Assembly (NCBI GenBank): GCA_963768025.1
Contig: CAVYGM010000011.1
Span: forward strand, 248,001 to 312,000
Direction: 5' to 3'
DNA from: CAVYGM01 sp963768025
GTDB taxonomy: Bacteria > Bacteroidota > Bacteroidia > Cytophagales > Spirosomataceae
DNA: 64,000 nt
Notes under the pieces: model-generated
Seen by the model: the letters and a program-made list of their open reading frames with translations, nothing else
The model's database searches: none
What the model was told of the DNA's origin: nothing
Made by a program: the position numbers and the translations under genes
Shown here: piece after piece, positions 52,710 through 60,310 of the stretch
How the letters are laid out: the number at the start of each line of letters is the position of its first letter
Position numbering within the stretch: position 1 is the stretch's first letter

Positions 52710-53351
52710 ATGGACCTACGAACGCTTAAAGAACTTGTCAGACAAGGCGAGGGTGAGCATCTGGAATTCAAATTGAAATCCAATCACCCCGAAAGAATTG
52801 TCCGCGAAGTAGTAGCTTTTGCCAACTCAGGGGGAGGCAAACTGCTCATCGGTGTCGGCGACGACAAAACCATAAAAGGTCTTAAATACGCCGACGAAGA
52901 CGAATACATCCTCGAAAGGGCCATCCAGAAGTACTGCACGCCCCAAATCCCCTACCGTATCGAGAAGATTCCCATTACCGACGACCGCGACGTACTGGTG
53001 TTTCACATTCACCGCAGTGATGAGAAACCGCATGCCGTGCTGGATATGTTCGGGAAAAAGAAATCCTACGTGCGGGTAAAGGATAAGTCGGTGCAGGCTA
53101 GCCCCGAAATGCGCGAAATTATGAAGCGGACCCGTCGCGACCGTGACGTGCGCTTCAACTACGGTGAAAAGGAAAAACAGCTGATGCTACTGCTGGACAA
53201 ACAGCAGAGCGTGACGGTGGATTCCTTTGCGACCACGGTAGGGATTCCGCGCAACACGGCTTCGCGAACGCTGGTACTGCTCGTACTGGCCAACGTACTG
53301 GAGGTACACCCCGACGAAGTGATGGATCGGTTTACGGTAGCGATGATGTAG
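52710..53351 (+). CDS. AlbA_2/Schlafen-like ATP-binding domain protein with C-terminal winged helix
   Basis: 213 residues from the ATG at 52710. N-terminal AlbA_2 domain: GEGEHLEFKLKSNHPERIVREVVAFANSGGGKLLIGVGDDKTIKG contains the E-x-K and F-A-N-S-x-G-G-x-L-x-I-G-V core. The C-terminal part (QQSVTVDSFATTVGIPRNTASRTLVLLVLANVLEVHPDE) looks like a winged helix, so a DNA-binding regulator is plausible. Family members include putative transcriptional regulators and, in eukaryotes, Schlafen RNases; the present role is unknown. Single-gene unit with ordinary surroundings, so no defence context. Confidence 0.8.
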   Translation: MDLRTLKELVRQGEGEHLEFKLKSNHPERIVREVVAFANSGGGKLLIGVGDDKTIKGLKYADEDEYILERAIQKYCTPQIPYRIEKIPITDDRDVLVFHIHRSDEKPHAVLDMFGKKKSYVRVKDKSVQASPEMREIMKRTRRDRDVRFNYGEKEKQLMLLLDKQQSVTVDSFATTVGIPRNTASRTLVLLVLANVLEVHPDEVMDRFTVAMM

Positions 53352-53690
53352 CGCCTTTCCTGGTAGCAAGAAGCTGCTTCTCGCCTTTTCCTAGCGGAAG
53401 AGGCGATAGAGAATTTGTCTCTCCCAACTCCCGCTTTTTTGGTTTCCTCTCACCCTAACAGCTTAGCCCGCACGGGCAATTTTGAAGAAATCTGCCACCA
53501 GATGGGCCGTTAGTCTTTTTCCATTCGGACGTATGGCAATAATCTGATACTTTTGTAGTTAATTCTGGAAGACCAAATTCGTACGTATCGGAAACGGACA
53601 AAGTACAGTGGGCCGCCGCCTGCCAGCGTAAGCCGACAGACGTACCCGTACCGGGCGGGCAGTTTTTTATTTTTGAAAAAAGGTAACTAT
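53352..53690. other. Intergenic region and structured leader before the TPR gene
   Basis: 339 bases. A small hairpin GCCC/GGGC (53466-53477) with following TTTT may end the AlbA_2 transcript. A promoter lies at 53524-53555, and the downstream leader (about 53562-53690) holds GC-rich inverted segments and a T-run at 53663-53674. Confidence 0.4.
53524..53555 (+). promoter_or_regulatory. Promoter of the TPR-DUF4292-envC unit
   Basis: TTCG at 53524-53527, 20 bases, TACTTTTG at 53548-53555 (perfect TAnnTTTG). The same near-consensus as the icd promoter. Predicted start near 53562, leader about 129 bases. Confidence 0.5.
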
Positions 53691-55439
53691 ATGCATAGTA
53701 ACAGGCTAAAATTCATAGTGGGCGCGGGAGCGCTGGTGTGGGCCTTGAATAGCCTTCCGGCCGAGGCTCAGAAGCGCAACCGCGGCCGCGAGAAAGAAAC
53801 CACAGAGGAGGTCACTACTACCTTCAGGCTGGAAGAAGAAAGCCTGGCTGCTGAAGGGATGAAGTACATGATGATGGAAGAGCCAAGCCGGGCCTTACCT
53901 ATTTTTGAGAAATTGGTAAAATCCAGTCCGTCCGATGCGGCGGCTCATTTTATGATGGCATCAGCCCTTATAAAGCTTAACCAAACGGAAGACGCCCTAC
54001 CCCACGCGAAGCTTGCTTACGAGACGGACCCCGGGAACCAGTTCTACGCGCAACAGCTTTCGGAAATATACACGAAACAGAAAAAATACGCCGAAGCCGC
54101 CAAACTATTTGAGGTTCTGGTGAGCAAAGATCCTACGAATATTCAGTTCGGAGTGGAGCTGGCCGCCATGTATGTTTTTAACGATCAGTTCGAAAAAGCC
54201 ATTGCTACCTATGATCAGCTGGAAAAATCTATAGGTATTACCGAGGAGATTACCCATCAGAAAGAGCAGCTATACCTTAGGCAAAACAAAATAGATAAAG
54301 CGATTGAGGAAGCCAGGAAGCTTATTGCAGCCGAGCCCGACGAGCTCGACTACCGGGTGGAACTAGCCGAGCTGCTGATTGCTAACGATCGGATTGATAA
54401 GGCCATCGAGCCGTTAGAAGAGGCTCTCCGCCTCAATCCCGACGAGGCGCAGGCGCACGTATTGCTCGCTGATATTTACCGGCGTAAAGGCGACGTAGAA
54501 AAATGCAATAGGGAGCTACAAATCGTGTTCTCGAACCCCAACCTGGACGCCGAGCCCAAGGTACGGGTACTGTCGGGCTATTTGTCCATGCTCAAAACGG
54601 ACAAAGACCGCGAGGAAGCGCTGAGTCTGGCGAAGCAGTTGATTGATACTCACCCCCGCGATTCACGAGCGCTTGTGCTCTACGGCGATTTGCTGGTTCA
54701 GAAAGGACGAAAAACCGAGGCGCGTGACATATATACCAGAGCCGCCCGATTGGATGGCTCGGTGTATGAGGTGTGGGGAGCTATCTTGCAATTGGACGGT
54801 GAGTTGAGTCAGGTAGATAGCTTGCTGGCTCATTCGGAGCAAGCGCTGGAAGTTTTTCCCAATCAGGGGATGATCTGGTATTCGAACGGGTCGGCCCAGT
54901 TGATGAAACGCAACTACAAACGAGCCGTGTCGTCGCTGGAAGAAAGCCGCCGCTTGATTGAAAGTCCCGAAATGAAACTACTGATCAATGCCCAGCTTGG
55001 TGATGCCTACAACGGACTCGGGGATCATTCAAAATCAGATGCCTCTTACGAACTGGTGCTTAAAGATGATCCCAACAACGATCACGTGCTGAATAATTAC
55101 AGCTACTTTCTATCCCTGCGGAAGGACAAGCTCGACCTCGCCCTCCAACTTTCGGAACGGCTGGTATTACGCCACAAAGACAACGCCACCTTCCTGGATA
55201 CCCATGCCTGGGTCCTGTATATCCGGAAGGACTATAAGAAAGCCAAGGAGTTTTTGGAAAGGGCCGTGCTGTCCAAAGAAAATGTGAGCGGAACTATCGT
55301 GGAGCACTACGGGGATGCCCTATTCCAATTAGGCGAGCGCGAAAAGGCCGTTGAGCAATGGAAAAAGGCTAAAACAATGGGTGAAACAAGCGAGCAACTG
55401 GATAAAAAAATAGCAACTGGTATACTTCATGAGCAGTAA
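53691..55439 (+). CDS. Tetratricopeptide-repeat protein, exported
   Basis: 582 residues from the ATG at 53691 (a TTG 6 codons earlier is unlikely). Signal peptide (NRLKFIVGAGALVWALNSLPAEAQ). About 10-12 TPR units fill the protein, for example AAHFMMASALIKLNQTEDALPHAKLAYETDP, VELAELLIANDRIDKAIEPLEEALRLNPDEAQAHVLLADIYRRKGD and FLDTHAWVLYIRKDYKKAKEFLERAV. TPR proteins are scaffolds; no enzyme domain is seen. The next genes encode a DUF4292 lipoprotein (27 bases on) and an EnvC-like protein, so an envelope-assembly role is likely (inference). Confidence 0.87.
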   Translation: MHSNRLKFIVGAGALVWALNSLPAEAQKRNRGREKETTEEVTTTFRLEEESLAAEGMKYMMMEEPSRALPIFEKLVKSSPSDAAAHFMMASALIKLNQTEDALPHAKLAYETDPGNQFYAQQLSEIYTKQKKYAEAAKLFEVLVSKDPTNIQFGVELAAMYVFNDQFEKAIATYDQLEKSIGITEEITHQKEQLYLRQNKIDKAIEEARKLIAAEPDELDYRVELAELLIANDRIDKAIEPLEEALRLNPDEAQAHVLLADIYRRKGDVEKCNRELQIVFSNPNLDAEPKVRVLSGYLSMLKTDKDREEALSLAKQLIDTHPRDSRALVLYGDLLVQKGRKTEARDIYTRAARLDGSVYEVWGAILQLDGELSQVDSLLAHSEQALEVFPNQGMIWYSNGSAQLMKRNYKRAVSSLEESRRLIESPEMKLLINAQLGDAYNGLGDHSKSDASYELVLKDDPNNDHVLNNYSYFLSLRKDKLDLALQLSERLVLRHKDNATFLDTHAWVLYIRKDYKKAKEFLERAVLSKENVSGTIVEHYGDALFQLGEREKAVEQWKKAKTMGETSEQLDKKIATGILHEQ

Positions 55440-55465
55440 GAAGCTGTTAAATTTTGCAGGTAAAA

Positions 55466-56398
55466 ATGAGTAATGTGGTAACGCAGGATTGGCCCAAAAG
55501 TGCCATTTTTAACAAAACAAGATTACCTCAAATAGCTTCTAAAACGGCCTGGTGGTTGCTTGTCTGGGGAGTTCTCTGCCTATCAGCCTGCCACAAGTCA
55601 CGTACCCAAAAAGCCAACACCGGAGAGGTACTTTTAAGAACTGACACGCTCGCCGTGGGATCTGACGCTACCCAAAAGGATTCGGCGACCCTGGCAGGTA
55701 ATTCGGAGCCTTTCGATGAAGTAAAGGAAAACTTCAAACTGGAAGAGATTGATTTTGCTTACCTGACCGCCAAGTCAAAATTTTCGTTCAAGAGCCGCAC
55801 TCAGGATATCGAAAATGCCAATGTCAATATTCGCATCCGAAAGGATAGTCTGATCTGGTTTTCGGTGACTGGCGTAGGGTTCGAAGTGGCGAGGGGGGTC
55901 ATTACTCCGGATACGGTCGTGTTCATCGACAAGTTCCATAAAGAATATTATGCTTTTAATTTCGAGCAGCTAAGCCGGCAATTCAATTTTAACCTCACCT
56001 ACGCCCTGCTGCAATCGCTTATAGTGGGAAATTTGCCCGTACCGCTCGAAGTAGGCCAGAAACTCCGGCGTGAAAACGACTTTTTTCTGCTCCGGCAAAA
56101 TGACGGTGACGGCCGGATTGTGATTGATAACTACATTGGGGAAAAAAATCGCAAACTCAAACGACTGCAGGCCGTGGAGCAGCCCACCAGGAATTCCCTG
56201 ACTCTGGATTACGAGGATTTTATGGAGCTAAGTACCTATCTCTTTCCCTACACCAGTTTGATTACGCTAGATGTAAAGTCGGAGAAGGATAAGCAATTCT
56301 ACCAAACCTTGATCCGGATCAAGCATAGCAAGGTAGAATTGGTCGAAAACAACCCAGGATTTCCCTTTACGATTCCGTCGAGCTACACAAAAAAGTAA
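55466..56398 (+). CDS. DUF4292 lipoprotein
   Basis: 310 residues from the ATG at 55466. Lipoprotein signal with lipobox LSAC (WWLLVWGVLCLSACHKS). The mature part begins with a Ser/Thr-rich linker, then FKLEEIDFAYLTAKSKFSFKSRTQDIENANVNIRIRKDSLIWFSVTGVGFEVARGVITPDTVVF. This is the LolA/LppX-like half-barrel opening of DUF4292 proteins; the C-terminus is TLIRIKHSKVELVENNPGFPFTIPSSY. Such folds bind lipid or lipoprotein tails, so a role in moving hydrophobic cargo across the periplasm is a reasonable inference. In an apparent operon with the TPR and EnvC-like genes. Confidence 0.85.
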   Translation: MSNVVTQDWPKSAIFNKTRLPQIASKTAWWLLVWGVLCLSACHKSRTQKANTGEVLLRTDTLAVGSDATQKDSATLAGNSEPFDEVKENFKLEEIDFAYLTAKSKFSFKSRTQDIENANVNIRIRKDSLIWFSVTGVGFEVARGVITPDTVVFIDKFHKEYYAFNFEQLSRQFNFNLTYALLQSLIVGNLPVPLEVGQKLRRENDFFLLRQNDGDGRIVIDNYIGEKNRKLKRLQAVEQPTRNSLTLDYEDFMELSTYLFPYTSLITLDVKSEKDKQFYQTLIRIKHSKVELVENNPGFPFTIPSSYTKK

Positions 56399-56491
56399 GG
56401 AATTTAGATTGGATGCTCCACGATGAGGTCTAAAAACCTAAGTCTGCGTACCTTTGCCGGAGTAGGTTAAGAGAAAAGTGCGTCTCGACAC

Positions 56492-57844
56492 ATGATTAAT
56501 ATGCGTTTTCAAAGGATGATATACCGGGGAGTTTTGCTCCTTTTGCTGGTAATGTTTAGTCAGGCTGGCGTGGTGCTGGCTCAAAAAAGCCGTCAACAGC
56601 TCGAGCGTGAAAAGCGGGAGAACCTTGACAAAATGAAGGGGATTCAGCGGATTCTCAACGAAACAGCTTCGCAAAAAAAAGTAAGCGTAGGGCAGCTCAG
56701 AGCCCTCAACCAGCAGGTAAGCGCGCAGAAAAAACAGATTGACCTGTTGTCGGACGACCTGCGATTGCTCGATAGGGAACTGAAGAGCCTGGAAGAAGCC
56801 CGCCGTAAACTGGACAATGATCTGAATAGGCTCAAAAAAGAATACGGCCAAATGATCTACGAGGCTTCCAAGCGTACTACCTACCTCAACCAGCTGATTT
56901 TTCTGTTTTCGTCCTCCACGTTTAATCAACTCGTGCTTCGCTACAAGTACCTGAAACAATACACCGATGCGCGTCAGGCCCAAGTAAAACAAATAGAAAG
57001 TGTACAGCAGGAGTTGGTTGCCAAACGCATGCGGATTACCTCCAAAAAGCAGCAGCAGCAAAATGTGCTCGCCAGCCAGGTACAGGAGGCTGGCAAGCTG
57101 GAAACATTGAAAGTAAAGCAGAACGAGGTAGTTAAGGAATTATCCCAGAAAGAGGTAGAATTGCGGGCCGAACTGGCTGCCAACCGGCGGGCTGCCAACC
57201 AGCTGGAAGCGAATCTGCGCCGACTCATAGAGAAGGAAATGAGGGAACGCGCCGAGCGGGAGCGTCGCGAACGGCTGGCCCGGGAGGCGGCCGAGCGGGA
57301 GCGATTAGCCCGCGAAAAGGCCGAACGCGAAAAAGCCGTAGCCGCTGGGGAGGAGCCACCGGCTCCCAAGCCGGTTGAAAAAGCGCCCGCGCCGGTTAGT
57401 ACGGGTGGAATGACCGAGGAGGAGGTTACTCTGGCTTCTTCGTTCAGGGCGTCACAAGCCCGGCTTCCCTGGCCTGTGCGTGGGTTTGTTTCGGATCATT
57501 TTGGCCGCAAGCAGCATCCGGTGCTTAGGGGCGTTATTGTGGATAACTTAGGCATTGATATTCAGACCAACAGCAATGAAGCGGTAAAGGCCGTGTACGA
57601 TGGTACTGTATTGGATGTGACGGATATGCCTGGCATGGGCAGCGTGGTAGCCATTCAGCACGGTGATTACATGACCGTTTACGCCAAAATGCAGAGCGTA
57701 TCGGTAAGGCCGGGACAAAAGGTAAAAGCACGGGAGAACATTGGAGCGGTGGCCGCCGATGGCGAAGGTACCTCTTCGTTGCAATTCCAGGTCTGGAAGA
57801 ATACCACCCGCCTCAACCCCGAACAATGGCTTCTGCGAAAATAG
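56492..57844 (+). CDS. EnvC-like murein hydrolase activator (degenerate M23 domain)
   Basis: 450 residues. Signal peptide (YRGVLLLLLVMFSQAGVVLAQ); long coiled coil about 30-280, with a very Arg/Glu-rich stretch near 245-280 (REAAERERLAREKAEREK); C-terminal LytM/M23 domain about 325-450. Zinc residues of active M23 enzymes are not kept: DNLGIDI has Asn where HxGxD would have His, MTVYAKMQ replaces the Y-x-H-L, and LQFQVW replaces LHFEI. This matches EnvC-type activators, which switch on amidases at the division site rather than cutting murein themselves. An alternative start is the ATG at 56501. Ends 54 bases before panB. Confidence 0.87.
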   Translation: MINMRFQRMIYRGVLLLLLVMFSQAGVVLAQKSRQQLEREKRENLDKMKGIQRILNETASQKKVSVGQLRALNQQVSAQKKQIDLLSDDLRLLDRELKSLEEARRKLDNDLNRLKKEYGQMIYEASKRTTYLNQLIFLFSSSTFNQLVLRYKYLKQYTDARQAQVKQIESVQQELVAKRMRITSKKQQQQNVLASQVQEAGKLETLKVKQNEVVKELSQKEVELRAELAANRRAANQLEANLRRLIEKEMRERAERERRERLAREAAERERLAREKAEREKAVAAGEEPPAPKPVEKAPAPVSTGGMTEEEVTLASSFRASQARLPWPVRGFVSDHFGRKQHPVLRGVIVDNLGIDIQTNSNEAVKAVYDGTVLDVTDMPGMGSVVAIQHGDYMTVYAKMQSVSVRPGQKVKARENIGAVAADGEGTSSLQFQVWKNTTRLNPEQWLLRK

Positions 57845-57898
57845 CCTACTCTCGGCCCCACCCATACCCCTTGAATCAACCAGGCAAAAAATACGACT

Positions 57899-58717
57899 AT
57901 GTCAATACATTCGGCTGATATAAAGCGGGTAACTACCCACATTATTCAGGAAATGAAGAATCGGGGCGAGAAAATATCCTGCCTCACGGCCTATGACTAT
58001 TCCATGGGCGGCATTGTAGATGCCGCCGGTGTAGAGCTTATTCTGGTAGGCGACTCCGCTTCCAATGTCATGGCTGGCCACGAAACCACGCTGCCCATTA
58101 CCCTGGATCAGATGATCTACCACGCGGCCTCGGTAGTAAGGGCCGTAAGCAGGGCATTAGTGGTGGTAGACCTACCCTTTGGCTCCTATCAGGGCAATTC
58201 GGAAGAAGCCCTGCGGTCGGCGATCCGGATCATGAAGGAATCGGGTGCCCACGCCGTAAAGCTGGAAGGGGGGCTGGAAATTAAGGAATCTGTCATCCGG
58301 ATTTTGAGCGCCGGAGTACCCGTCATGGGGCATTTGGGTCTTACACCGCAGTCTATCTATAAATTTGGAACCTATACGGTACGCGCCCGGGAGGACGAAG
58401 AAGCCGAAAAACTACTGGCAGATGCCCACCTTCTCGACGAGATCGGCTGCTTTGCGGTAGTGCTGGAAAAAATCCCGGCCTCTCTTACCAAACAGGTATC
58501 GGAGCGTATTTCTATTCCCACCATTGGCATTGGGGCAGGCCCCCATGCGGATGGGCAAATTCTGGTGTTGCACGACCTGCTAGGAATCAACAAGGAGTTT
58601 AAGCCCCGGTTTCTCCGGCGCTATGCTGACCTGAATACTGCCATGCACGAAGCCATTGCTCACTACGTCAGCGATGTGAAAAGCAAGTCATTCCCCAATG
58701 AGAAGGAGTCGTATTGA
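57899..58717 (+). CDS. panB: 3-methyl-2-oxobutanoate hydroxymethyltransferase
   Basis: 272 residues. First committed step of pantothenate (coenzyme A) synthesis, using methylene-tetrahydrofolate; cytoplasmic. Motifs: KISCLTAYDYSMGGIVDAAGVELILVGDSASNVMAGHETTLPITLDQM, VVVDLPFGSYQ, AHAVKLEGG and PVMGHLGLTPQSI, and FAVVLEKIPASLTKQVSERISIPTIGIGAGPHADGQILVLHDLLG. All conserved Mg2+ and catalytic positions (Asp in GDS, Glu in VLEK) are present. ATG at 57899. Confidence 0.96.
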   Translation: MSIHSADIKRVTTHIIQEMKNRGEKISCLTAYDYSMGGIVDAAGVELILVGDSASNVMAGHETTLPITLDQMIYHAASVVRAVSRALVVVDLPFGSYQGNSEEALRSAIRIMKESGAHAVKLEGGLEIKESVIRILSAGVPVMGHLGLTPQSIYKFGTYTVRAREDEEAEKLLADAHLLDEIGCFAVVLEKIPASLTKQVSERISIPTIGIGAGPHADGQILVLHDLLGINKEFKPRFLRRYADLNTAMHEAIAHYVSDVKSKSFPNEKESY

Positions 58718-58790
58718 GCATACAATCCGACTTTTATTTACCAAAAATTTCACAATAAAATCGTTCGAAGTTCCGGACACCAAAAGTTAC

Positions 58791-59522
58791 ATGGCCAGAC
58801 GACCGTTTAGAGTATTATATGAAGACAATCATTTGATAATTGTCAACAAGGAGGCAGGTATCCTGGTGCAGGGAGACGCTACGGGCGATACCTGCCTGCT
58901 GGATATGGTGAAAGAGTATATCAAAGAAAAATACAATAAGCCGGGGGCCGTTTTCCTGGGAACCGTTCACCGAATCGATCGCCCGGTGAGTGGAATCGTG
59001 GTATTTGCCCGTACTTCCAAATCGCTCGAACGGATGAATGAACTCTTTCGCAACCGTGATGTGCAGAAAACCTACTGGGCGGTGGTACGCCGCCGTCCAG
59101 CCGAGGCGAAGGGCAAACTCGTTCATTGGCTTTCCAAGGATGAGAAAAGAAATGTAACGACGGCCTATGAAACCGAGGAGCCCGGCACCCAACGCGCCGA
59201 ACTCACCTACAGAGTGATAGGCGAAATAAATAGATTCCACTTATTGGAGGTGAAGCCGATTACGGGTCGGCCGCATCAGATAAGGGTACAACTGGCCGCC
59301 ATGGGGAGCCCCATTCGGGGGGATATCAAATACGGCTATCCGAAGGCAAATCTTGATGGAAATATCAACTTGCATGCGCGTCGCCTGTTTTTTGAGCATC
59401 CGGTCAGGAAAGAGCCCGTGCTCTGTCGGGCAAGTGTTCCGGACGATCCCTTCTGGGAGGAGTTTTTGGGCCTGGATCAGGAAAAAATTGATGACGACAA
59501 ACTTGGCTACCTCTACGAATAA
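58791..59522 (+). CDS. RluA-family pseudouridine synthase
   Basis: 243 residues from the ATG at 58791 (ARRPFRVLYEDNHLIIVNKEAGILVQ follows; the upstream extension overlaps panB and is unlike the family). Catalytic motif GTVHRIDRPVSGIVVFARTSKS, with the Asp in HRID; the RHQIRVQL-type motif is RPHQIRVQLAAMG; the late segment GDIKYGYPKANLDGNINLHARRLFFEHP also matches. Converts uridine to pseudouridine in rRNA or tRNA; which site cannot be told. It lacks the S4 domain that RluD carries, so a single-domain RluA-type enzyme. Confidence 0.93.
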   Translation: MARRPFRVLYEDNHLIIVNKEAGILVQGDATGDTCLLDMVKEYIKEKYNKPGAVFLGTVHRIDRPVSGIVVFARTSKSLERMNELFRNRDVQKTYWAVVRRRPAEAKGKLVHWLSKDEKRNVTTAYETEEPGTQRAELTYRVIGEINRFHLLEVKPITGRPHQIRVQLAAMGSPIRGDIKYGYPKANLDGNINLHARRLFFEHPVRKEPVLCRASVPDDPFWEEFLGLDQEKIDDDKLGYLYE

Positions 59523-59527
59523 ATCTT

Positions 59528-59848
59528 ATGTGGGAGAGGTTGAAGCACCGATGGAATGTAGAAAGCGGCTGGGATGTAGCCGTCATTTTGATCGTATTTG
59601 CCTGTACAGGTTTTTCGGTTCTGTTCGTAAAACGGGTACTCTACGGATGGATCGGGCTGACGCCTGATTCACCGGCGTGGATTCGCTGGGGGGTATCTAT
59701 CCTGGTTATTCTGCCACTTTACCAAGTGCTTTTGCTTCTATGGGGATGGGTGTGGGGAAAATTTGATTTCTTCTGGAAGTTTGAACAAAAAATGATAGCC
59801 CGCCTGGGCGGGCTATTCAAAAAGAAGAGCGAAAAACATAGTAGGTAG
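59528..59848 (+). CDS. Small membrane protein, possibly DUF6787-like
   Basis: 106 residues, starting 6 bases after the RluA-type gene, so cotranscribed. N-terminal WERLKHRWNVESGWDVAVILIVFACTGFSVLFVKRVLYGWIGL is one helix plus an amphipathic start; the second helix is WGVSILVILPLYQVLLLLWGWVWG; a third amphipathic part FFWKFEQKMIARLGGLFKKKSEKH is basic. I associate this arrangement with a small conserved Bacteroidota membrane family, but not firmly. Function unknown. Confidence 0.7.
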   Translation: MWERLKHRWNVESGWDVAVILIVFACTGFSVLFVKRVLYGWIGLTPDSPAWIRWGVSILVILPLYQVLLLLWGWVWGKFDFFWKFEQKMIARLGGLFKKKSEKHSR

Positions 59849-59902
59849 AAATCGGTGAGAAAATTAAGTAGCCGTTGACCTTCTAGAACAAAGCGTAGGG
59901 AA

Positions 59903-60067
59903 TCAGAGCTCCAAATCGAGCCACATGCGGCTCACTACTTTCTCCATCATAGTGACAATTCCCTGCACAGCTCCAAAAACTATACATAAGGGCAAGATGA
60001 TGGGCAGGAATATGATCCACTGCATGGCCATCGAATAGTTGAATTTTTTTAAAATAGGTGCCTTCAT
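59903..60067 (-). CDS. 54-residue membrane protein of unknown function
   Basis: A short open frame on the minus strand, ATG at 60065-60067 to TGA at 59903-59905. It encodes MKAPILKKFNYSMAMQW then one strongly hydrophobic helix (IIFLPIILPLCIVFGAVQGI) and a charged tail (TMMEKVVSRMWLDLEL). Positive N-terminus, a single helix and an amphipathic end make it look like a true small membrane protein. It is convergent with the gene ending at 59848. An alternative 84-codon frame on the same strand has no such character. Function unknown. Confidence 0.6.
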   Translation of the reverse strand: MKAPILKKFNYSMAMQWIIFLPIILPLCIVFGAVQGIVTMMEKVVSRMWLDLEL

Positions 60068-60310
60068 TTCTTCTGGGTTTACATAGTAACATTCTATTTA
60101 GGATAACAGGTAACGCTTGGGAGAGGCATACATGCAAGATGCCGGGGCCGAAAAGCAGGTATCAGATAAATTAAAGTTAATACAGAATTAATTATATAAC
60201 AAGTAGTAAAAGGGAATGTTGTAATTCTCTACTCAAAAGTTTCATTAGCCAAATTAAAATAAAGTTGTTACTTTGTTTTAAAAACTTTTAAAAGTAGCAA
60301 AAGGGAAGGA

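Noticed and set aside
52710..53351. AlbA_2/Schlafen-like gene as part of a defence system
   Set aside because: Neighbours are crtZ and an envelope operon; no nuclease, methyltransferase, integrase or other accessory gene nearby.
59883..60137. 84-codon minus-strand frame near 60 kb
   Set aside because: Composition is not protein-like (His/Cys scattered); the overlapping 54-residue frame has a proper membrane-protein profile.
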